Positions 45,274-51,181 of a stretch of 51,181 bases of DNA are shown piece by piece. The notes beneath the pieces are model-generated. The model saw nothing but the letters and a program-made list of their open reading frames with translations. It was not told the DNA's origin and made no database searches. Each line of letters starts with the position of its first letter. The stretch's first letter is position 1. The DNA is from Chloroflexota bacterium (GTDB taxonomy: Bacteria; Chloroflexota; Ktedonobacteria; Ktedonobacterales; JACDGC01). The DNA lies in assembly GCA_021778805.1 (NCBI GenBank), contig JAJYBV010000012.1:1-51181 (forward strand), in the 5' to 3' direction. The position numbers were made by a program, and so were the translations under genes.

Positions 45274-47772
45274 CTATGCGCCGGTTTGCAGTGTTTCCAA
45301 AACGGGGTTGTTATCTGCGCCGCTTATACCAGCTAGCCATGGAGTGCCCTGTGCATCGGCTATTCCATAGAATATATCGTATTGATTGGCTGGAGAATAA
45401 CCTGTCCATTTAACGCCATCCCAGTGCGCAATAATTGGGGTGTTATAGTTTGTGATATAGATCCACATATCCTGAGACGACGCTGCTGCCGCTATTATTG
45501 GATTTACAAACGGATTGGTTTGCTCCTCCGGCTGTGGAAGCAACGTCCAAGCTGTTCCGTTCCAATGAATGACAAAAGTATGGGTATACCCTTGAAATAC
45601 CAAAGCAATATCGGATGATCCGAATGGCAGGATATTGGTTAAGCTCGGATATCTCAACCCGCCTTTTGGCGCATTTTCCGGAAAACTTTTTATAATTGTG
45701 TCAAACCCTTGAATCTTATTCCAAGCGCTGCCGTCGCTGCTGTACCAAATTGTTCCGCTTTGGTAATCGCCGGTTGAGTCATTGCATTGTTCTGCAATAT
45801 AAACCGATCCACTTTTATCCGTTACCGGCGGTAAAAAACTGCATTTATCTTGTAAAAACGCCGGTGATTCGGTAATCCAGTTTGAGCCGGTATATTTCAG
45901 TAATTCGGTGGAATTATTCGTATTATTCTCAAGCATTAGGTAAAATGAATCTGTTCCAGCGGATGTTACTCCCAAAAAAGTATCAGATGTAAACGCAGCC
46001 GGAAGCTGCGCCGCGCTGAATTGGGAGCCGTTCCAGTGCAATATAAACAGTTTCTGTTGAGTAAAGTTTTCTCCAAATATCCATAAATCGGTGTCGCTGT
46101 ACCCTAGCAGCGCATTTATTTGCGCATTAGGAATTTGAACAGGAATTGTGGTAACAGCGCCATTCACATCATGGACCAAAAAGGTTCCATTTGTATCTAT
46201 TGCCCATACATCTGTTGATGAAATTGTCGCGATTGCTTGCAATGGCTCGCCACCCGTCTTGGTAGATCCCATGAATAAATAGGATGTAAATGCGCTGCCA
46301 TTCCAATGAGCAATCCAACCTTGTTGTGCGTCTATTCCTGTTATTTGCCCGCCGGAAAACCAAACGTCATTGGCTGCGGTTCCGCTGATAGAATCGATGA
46401 AACCGTTTGTGTTTGCTGTAGCAATGGATTGTTGCGTCCATGTTGCGCCGTTATATACCGCGGCAAACGGCTGTCCATTTTGAGTTCCGCCTACCCAAAC
46501 ATCGTTAGGGCTGAAGGCTTTGACGCTGTTTAATTGTATATTTGCTGAGTTAAATGACGGTGTTATACTGCTCCACACAGCGCCATTCCAATGCTCGATT
46601 ATTGCGCCGGCAGAATTGCTTCCCACTGCCCATACATCACCGGCTGAATCGCCGGATATGTCATTCAAATTTGCGGTGGTGTCATTTTGCAAAGGATTGG
46701 AATATGCAGTCACCTTTGATCCATTCCAGTTCAGTATCAATGCGCCGGAAGGGTTAAAATTTTTATCTGCTGATCTGCCGGAAATCCACACATTAGTAGG
46801 GGAAATTGCCGCCATATTGGTGAGGTTGAATACTGAAACCGGGATAGTAATAGGAATGGTTCCCGAGCCAGTATAGCGCTGCAGCATAGCGCCGGCTCCT
46901 TTTTCATCGAATAAAAAGAGCAGATTTGTATCGGAAAACGCGGTAAATGGACCAAAGCTCCCGCCTCCGTTATCGCCGAAATAAATCTGGATCCATTTTG
47001 CGCCATTCCAGTGCAGCAATTCATACATTCGCGGTTCATTAGAAGTGCCAGAGGTCAATTCCCAAATGTCATTGGGATTTATTTCACTTATATATAATGC
47101 TTGCATATTGTTTGCTGCCGGCTGGCTGTTCCACTTAGCGCCATTCCACTGATAGAACAGTGGCGTTCCGTTCAAATCATCATATCCAAACGCATACACT
47201 TGATTGGCAGCATAAGACAGAATGGTACCTATACCTTCTGAGGAAGAAGTAATCGGTATTTCTTGGGCAGAAAAAGATTGATTGCTAATAATTGGAGTTT
47301 GACTGGGGTTTATCGTAGGTGTAGGCAGCATGGTTGCTGTTGCGGTTGCCGTTTTTGTTGTGTTTGACTGAGACGGATTTCCCGCATACATATGCAGCAT
47401 CACTGCAAATAAGGCAATAACCACAATTGCGGCAACAGAGCTTGCGAATGCCGCTAACCACTGCTTCTTGTTCATATCATTGATCCTTTCAACACTATGT
47501 GGTTTCGATGTTTTTATGAACGCCAATTTTTTTTGCGGTGTATTCATGCGCCGCCGCACACCATCCCATACTCTGCTTCCTGGTTCCAGTTCTGATATAT
47601 TTTGCAATAAATGGCTGGTTGTAGCCATCCCTTGCAGCCGCTGCTGGCAAACAGCGCAATTGGGAATATGACTGCTCAATGCATCTGTTTGTTCCGGAGA
47701 AAGTTCGCGATCTTTCCATGTGGAAAGTGTTTCAAAGGAAACTTGTTTTTCACAGATCTGCTGATTTTTCAT
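45274..47772 (-). CDS. Anti-sigma factor fused to an extracytoplasmic beta-propeller
   Basis: An 832-aa membrane protein. Residues 1-50 form a zinc-binding anti-sigma (ZAS) domain with H35-x3-C39-x2-C42 (HIPNCAVC). A cytoplasmic linker (50-103) and one membrane span (about 104-126) follow, then a Thr/Pro/Ser-rich stalk and a propeller-like region (about 180-832) of D-V-W/W-N-G blades similar to galactose-oxidase/Kelch repeats. ZAS domains bind ECF sigma factors at the membrane; here the propeller would sense or bind something outside and release sigma. The start overlaps the sigma gene by 4 nt (ATGA). Met100 has its own ribosome-site-like sequence. No site-1 protease gene is adjacent. Confidence 0.9.
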   Translation of the reverse strand: MKNQQICEKQVSFETLSTWKDRELSPEQTDALSSHIPNCAVCQQRLQGMATTSHLLQNISELEPGSRVWDGVRRRMNTPQKKLAFIKTSKPHSVERINDMNKKQWLAAFASSVAAIVVIALFAVMLHMYAGNPSQSNTTKTATATATMLPTPTINPSQTPIISNQSFSAQEIPITSSSEGIGTILSYAANQVYAFGYDDLNGTPLFYQWNGAKWNSQPAANNMQALYISEINPNDIWELTSGTSNEPRMYELLHWNGAKWIQIYFGDNGGGSFGPFTAFSDTNLLFLFDEKGAGAMLQRYTGSGTIPITIPVSVFNLTNMAAISPTNVWISGRSADKNFNPSGALILNWNGSKVTAYSNPLQNDTTANLNDISGDSAGDVWAVGSNSAGAIIEHWNGAVWSSITPSFNSANIQLNSVKAFSPNDVWVGGTQNGQPFAAVYNGATWTQQSIATANTNGFIDSISGTAANDVWFSGGQITGIDAQQGWIAHWNGSAFTSYLFMGSTKTGGEPLQAIATISSTDVWAIDTNGTFLVHDVNGAVTTIPVQIPNAQINALLGYSDTDLWIFGENFTQQKLFILHWNGSQFSAAQLPAAFTSDTFLGVTSAGTDSFYLMLENNTNNSTELLKYTGSNWITESPAFLQDKCSFLPPVTDKSGSVYIAEQCNDSTGDYQSGTIWYSSDGSAWNKIQGFDTIIKSFPENAPKGGLRYPSLTNILPFGSSDIALVFQGYTHTFVIHWNGTAWTLLPQPEEQTNPFVNPIIAAAASSQDMWIYITNYNTPIIAHWDGVKWTGYSPANQYDIFYGIADAQGTPWLAGISGADNNPVLETLQTGA
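47484..47490 (-). promoter_or_regulatory. Internal ribosome-binding-site-like sequence in the anti-sigma fusion gene
   Basis: GAAAGGA lies 8 nt before an in-frame ATG (47475, Met100), just ahead of the membrane span. The corresponding position in the tandem paralogue (45039-45033, 8 nt before ATG 45024) is the real start site there. Translation from Met100 would give a 733-aa propeller without the anti-sigma domain. Confidence 0.5.
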
Positions 47773-48398
47773 TGCGCTTTCTCCCGCTCGAGATATGTTT
47801 CGCGAAATCGCTGTCTGGCCCGGGCAATCATCTTTTTTACAGCGGCGTGTGAATAACCAAGAATTTTGCCGATTTCTTCATAGGAAAACCCATCTGCGTC
47901 TCTAAGCAGCAGCGCCATGCGCTGTTTGGGCTGCAGGGTGGCCAGCGTTTCGGCAATAACGTCTTGTTCGGCAATTTTTCGGGAAGGATCGCTGGATGAT
48001 AATTCCAGAGTGTTATCCCAAACTATTTGGGTCTGAGTTTCTTGTAATCTTTTGCGATATCGGGTATTGGCTAGATTTACAGCAACACGATATAACCAGC
48101 CGCGTGGATTGGTTTGTGTGTGAATTTCAGTAAAATGATTCCATGCGCGCACAAAAACTTCCTGGGTAAGGTCGTATGCTGCGTCTTCATCATGGGTATA
48201 TTTCCACAAAAAATTAAGGATTTGGCGTTCATACATATGAACGAACTGCTCAAAATTTTGCAGAAGCTCTTTTGCGGATGCGTCTGCTTTTGCCAAAGAA
48301 GGATCTGATGGCGCGGACTGCGAAAAAAATAGTTGTATGGCAACTATAAAACGTCGCGCTGCCTGTGCCTTTTGTGTAAACGGCAAATGTATTGCCAT
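47769..48398 (-). CDS. ECF-type RNA polymerase sigma factor
   Basis: A 209-aa group IV sigma factor. Region 2 has ILNFLWKYTHDEDAAYDLTQ and EVFVRAWNHF (core binding and -10 recognition). Region 4 has LQPKQRMALLLRDADGFSY and EEIGKILGYSHAAVKKMIARARQRF (-35 recognition). A 50-residue N-terminal extension precedes region 2. ATG 48398 is preferred because GGGAG lies six nt upstream; a TTG at 48416 also opens the frame. The gene overlaps the anti-sigma gene by 4 nt, so both proteins should be made in a coupled ratio. Its regulon is unknown. Confidence 0.94.
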   Translation of the reverse strand: MAIHLPFTQKAQAARRFIVAIQLFFSQSAPSDPSLAKADASAKELLQNFEQFVHMYERQILNFLWKYTHDEDAAYDLTQEVFVRAWNHFTEIHTQTNPRGWLYRVAVNLANTRYRKRLQETQTQIVWDNTLELSSSDPSRKIAEQDVIAETLATLQPKQRMALLLRDADGFSYEEIGKILGYSHAAVKKMIARARQRFRETYLEREKAQ

Positions 48399-48530
48399 AT
48401 GTATAACTCCCACCAAAATATATGCATGTAACTTTCGCGCATCCGCGCTATCTTTTTATGGCATGCTGCGCAGATGAAGTTAGCAGGCGCTTGAAATATT
48501 TGCCATAAAATTCCACCGCAAATGAATGTG

Positions 48531-48559
48531 TAAAGATTTCGGCAAGATACCCATGTCAA
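48531..48559 (-). promoter_or_regulatory. Weak promoter candidate for the sigma/anti-sigma operon
   Basis: TTGACA (48559-48554) with TCTTTA (48536-48531) at 17 nt on the minus strand. A GAAC motif (GTGAACC) lies just upstream and could be an ECF -35 element for autoregulation. Only the -35 box is good. The rest of 48399-48725 shows no gene. Confidence 0.3.
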
Positions 48560-48725
48560 TCAGGTTCACTACTATATACCTTGCAAAAGAGGAAAACGGG
48601 ACAATGAAATCAGCTATGACAGATTATTCGCAAGAAACGTGTGTGATACATGAATATAATAATTCCGGGGATCTTTGCAGATAGAGTTTGGAGCAACAAA
48701 ATTAAAATTTTTTATTGCTGTGCAA

Positions 48726-49436
48726 TCACATTTTTATGCGGCCGCCAAACAGCGCAGTGCCAATACGCACCAGTGTTGCGCCTTCGGCAATTGCAGCTGT
48801 AAAATCATGCGACATACCCATGGAAAGGGTTTGCCATGAAGCGCCAAAATGCGCTTGAAATGTATCGCGCATTGCGCGCAATTCGGCAAATATCCAGCGA
48901 ATGGTTTGCGGATCTTCTGCGAATGGCGCAATCGTCATAAGGCCGGTGCCGTGTAAAAAGGGCAGAGATTGGATTGTTTCACCCAGCCGCAGCGCCATAT
49001 CTGGCGAAACACCATGTTTAGACGCCTCGCCGGAGATATTAACCTGTATCAATACTTCAAGCTGTTTTTGCTGTGTTTGTGCAGCATTGTTCAGCGCCTG
49101 CGCCAGTTCTATAGAATCAATGCTTTGAATGCGCTGAAAAACAGTAACAGCGTTTTTTACTTTATTGCGCTGCAGTGTGCCGATCATTTCCCAACGCACG
49201 TTTGGCAGCGCCGCGGATTTTGCTAAAGCTTCTTGCACACGATTTTCACCAAACGTCGTTATTCCGCATTTGGCTGCTTCCGCGGCATAACCGGCAGGAA
49301 AACCTTTTGTAACCGCCATTAGGGTAATATCATCTGCCTGCCGGCCAGATTCGGCCGCGGCAATAGCAATTTCGGCTTGTATACGCCGGATGTTTTGGTT
49401 TATTTGCAATTTCAACTGTTCAAAGGATTCGATCAT
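48726..49436 (-). CDS. yggS: YggS/PLPBP-family pyridoxal-phosphate homeostasis protein
   Basis: A 236-aa PLP-binding single TIM-barrel. The PLP lysine is in LMAVTKGFP; FGENRVQEAL, WEMIGTLQRNKVK, VNISGEASKHG, and SMGMSHDFTAAIAEGATLVRIG are the family blocks. The protein is not a racemase; relatives buffer PLP and affect amino-acid pools. It overlaps gpsA by 4 nt (ATGA) and is the last gene of ybjN-like-gpsA-yggS. In many bacteria the gene lies near cell-division genes (sepF), which is not the case here. Confidence 0.95.
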   Translation of the reverse strand: MIESFEQLKLQINQNIRRIQAEIAIAAAESGRQADDITLMAVTKGFPAGYAAEAAKCGITTFGENRVQEALAKSAALPNVRWEMIGTLQRNKVKNAVTVFQRIQSIDSIELAQALNNAAQTQQKQLEVLIQVNISGEASKHGVSPDMALRLGETIQSLPFLHGTGLMTIAPFAEDPQTIRWIFAELRAMRDTFQAHFGASWQTLSMGMSHDFTAAIAEGATLVRIGTALFGGRIKM

Positions 49437-50437
49437 GTGTCTCGTTCGGCCCTTCGCTCGCGGCGCAGCAGCGCTTCCACTAATTCAATTGGCTTGCGAC
49501 CCTCAAAAAGATCACAAACGGCGCGCGCTATCGGCATTTCAATTGAATTGCGGCGCGCCATCTCTAACGCTGCATAGGATGTAGCGACCCCTTCGGTAAC
49601 GGAATGGCGTTTTTGCAATATTGCTTCTAATCCATCTCCAGAAGAGGTTAATTCAAAGCCTAAAGAATAATTGCGGCTTAAGGGACTGGAGCAAGTTGCA
49701 ATGACATCACCTAATCCTGCCAGACCGGCCAATGTAAGGTGATGCGCGCCTTCCGCAACCGCTAAACGCCCAATTTCAGCAATGCCGCGGGTCATCAGCG
49801 CTGCTTTAGCATTAACACCGAATTTTAACCCATCCAGCGCGCCGATGGCTATTGCTAAAACATTTTTGAGTGCGCCGCCTAATTCTACGCCAATACTATC
49901 ATCGGTTGAATATACCCGAAACAAAGGAGCATTGAAAGCGTCGCGCAATATTTCGGCGGCTTGTATGTTTGCCGAAGCCACTACTGCCGCTGCCGGCTGC
50001 CCTGCGGCAATTTCTGCGGCTAAATTGGGTCCGCTGAGCGCGGCAATTTTTGCAGTAAATGGTTCCGGAAGTTCTTCCTGCGCTATTTGCGACATGCGGC
50101 ACAAGGTAGTTAGCTCGATACCTTTTGACGCAGTTACCACATAGGCGCCAATTGGAATATCTTGACGCACGGCGCGAATATTTTCGCGCATTTTTTGAGC
50201 GGGAACAACAAATAGCGCAATTTCTGCGCCCTGCAGTGCTTCGGCGGCTTCAGCAGTAATAAGTACAGAATCGGGGATAACTGTGCCGCGTAAAAATTCC
50301 GTGTTTTCGCGTGAAACGCGCATGGCTTCGGCGCGCTTTTGGTTATAATCCCAAAGCGAAACTTCTGCGCCTGCGGAGTGCAGTAAAATTGCCAAGGTGG
50401 TTCCCCACGCGCCCGAACCAAGTATGGCTGTTTTCAT
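49433..50437 (-). CDS. gpsA: Glycerol-3-phosphate dehydrogenase [NAD(P)+]
   Basis: A 334-aa enzyme that reduces dihydroxyacetone phosphate to sn-glycerol 3-phosphate for phospholipid synthesis. GSGAWGTTLA is the dinucleotide motif; VTASKGIE, LSGPNLAAEIA, GALKNVLAIAIGALDGL (catalytic Lys) and GLAGLGDVIATCSSPLSRN are family signatures. The length is typical. AGGGG precedes ATG 50437. It begins 23 nt after the YbjN-like gene and is coupled to yggS by a 4-nt overlap. Confidence 0.96.
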   Translation of the reverse strand: MKTAILGSGAWGTTLAILLHSAGAEVSLWDYNQKRAEAMRVSRENTEFLRGTVIPDSVLITAEAAEALQGAEIALFVVPAQKMRENIRAVRQDIPIGAYVVTASKGIELTTLCRMSQIAQEELPEPFTAKIAALSGPNLAAEIAAGQPAAAVVASANIQAAEILRDAFNAPLFRVYSTDDSIGVELGGALKNVLAIAIGALDGLKFGVNAKAALMTRGIAEIGRLAVAEGAHHLTLAGLAGLGDVIATCSSPLSRNYSLGFELTSSGDGLEAILQKRHSVTEGVATSYAALEMARRNSIEMPIARAVCDLFEGRKPIELVEALLRRERRAERDT

Positions 50438-50460
50438 AAATTAGCCCCTGGTTGTTTCGA

Positions 50461-50934
50461 TTATGAATCGGAAATGTTCACCGATTCACGTTCTTCATCT
50501 TCAATTGCTTTTAATGGCTCCATTTTAGCCCAAACAATCTTATTAATTAAATAGCCATAGCGGTTTACTGTGCCTAAGGTAACCATCATGCAGCGCAAAA
50601 ATTGATCATATGTAAATTCAGCGCCATTCAGCGGAATAGCAAGTTCATAGGTTACTTCTCCATCGGAGGCGTCGCGAGTATATTTGCCCAGCACTGTATT
50701 ATAATTAATGTGCATCAGCGCTTCAAGGCATTCTGCTTTACGGTTTTCGGTAATTTGCCCAAGCCCTTGAACGATAAATGAAATAGTTTCATTTTCGGTA
50801 TTTAATCGCGCAGACATTCGCACATTACCGCCGCGCACATCAAATTCTGCTCGAACGGTATTATTTTCAGACTCTACACGATATTTCCAGTGCTTTGTTT
50901 CAAAATACCCCGCAAGTTCGTCTAAAGTAATCAT
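50461..50934 (-). CDS. YbjN-domain protein
   Basis: A 157-aa protein with the YbjN fold related to type III secretion chaperones (alpha-beta sandwich). Typical features are the opening helix (TLDELAGYFETKHWKY), a strand rich in hydrophobics (ISFIVQGLG), the helix ECLEALMHINYNTVLGKY, and a Tyr-containing strand (EVTYELAIPL). Cellular role unknown; such proteins are often near housekeeping genes. ATG 50934 is chosen from the family N terminus; the frame runs on upstream to 51042 but with basic, unconserved residues. A TATAAT at 51004-50999 (minus) is a possible -10 box. 51043-51181 shows no supported feature. Confidence 0.8.
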   Translation of the reverse strand: MITLDELAGYFETKHWKYRVESENNTVRAEFDVRGGNVRMSARLNTENETISFIVQGLGQITENRKAECLEALMHINYNTVLGKYTRDASDGEVTYELAIPLNGAEFTYDQFLRCMMVTLGTVNRYGYLINKIVWAKMEPLKAIEDEERESVNISDS

Positions 50935-51181
50935 GTTACAACGCCCCATTCTGCTGATTTGAATTTTAATGATTTCTCTAAGCAGTACCAAGTAATTTAT
51001 TATACGTCTTTTTATTGTACGCGCAAAACGCTTGCGAGGCAAGAGAATTTCATATCTCTTTCTTTATTATTCACTCACCTTACGCACAATCAATCGCACA
51101 GGAGGTTTTGAGAGATCGAAGTTCAGACAAACTGGATTGCAGAGCTTTGAGATAGAGCTTTGTTTTGAGAGCAAAGTGATT

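Overview
The window looks like a chromosomal segment of a flagellated, moderately AT-rich bacterium. It was read from sequence alone, so taxonomy is inference. Several traits fit Chloroflexota or a neighbouring phylum: a MalT-like LuxR activator, a ComP-like multi-spanning HisKA_3 kinase, a KdpD-like kinase with GAF and PAS domains, an ECF sigma factor paired with an anti-sigma/beta-propeller fusion, and a T-box regulated trp operon. Housekeeping genes (trp, gpsA, yggS, rnpB, a tRNA) show this is core chromosome. Copies of one composite intergenic repeat family are scattered through it.

Left part (1-8.5 kb): repeat debris with a small DUF4351-like gene, an SdpI-family membrane protein, an orphan histidine kinase, a soluble chemoreceptor, a DinB/ClbS-like protein behind a perfect consensus promoter, and a large MalT-like regulator. 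From 8.7 to 17 kb, on the minus strand, lies one biosynthetic unit: trpS-trpE-trpG-trpD-trpC/F-trpB-trpA behind a single promoter and a tryptophan-specific T-box riboswitch (specifier TGG, terminator and antiterminator visible). Uncharged tRNA-Trp would thus control both tryptophan synthesis and its charging. An FbpABC-like ABC importer follows (17-21 kb).

Middle (21-33.5 kb): a repeat block with 87-bp tandem units, a metallophosphoesterase, tRNA-Ala(CGC), and a small cluster of a TetR regulator, an SDR dehydrogenase, a DUF5672 glycosyltransferase-like protein and a sugar-phosphate cyclase resembling 2-deoxy-scyllo-inosose synthase. Two copies of the same palindrome (arms TAATGARTGA and TCACCCATTA around 4 nt) each cover the -10 box of a promoter, one reading toward the SDR gene and one driving the cyclase. 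They look like two operators of one repressor. Beside them sit a NarL-type two-component system and an MMPL/RND-type exporter.

Right part (33.5-51 kb): flagellar flgM-flgN-flgK-flgL, with FlgK and FlgL enlarged by Asp-box-like repeats; a second repeat block; a single-domain response regulator; a MaoC-like protein with an altered active site; an unknown 131-aa protein whose stop codon overlaps the rnpB promoter; RNase P RNA; and an ECF sigma/anti-sigma locus. In that locus the anti-sigma factor is fused through one membrane segment to an extracellular beta-propeller, next to a tandem paralogue that lacks the sigma-binding part. The window ends with ybjN-like, gpsA and yggS genes in one operon.
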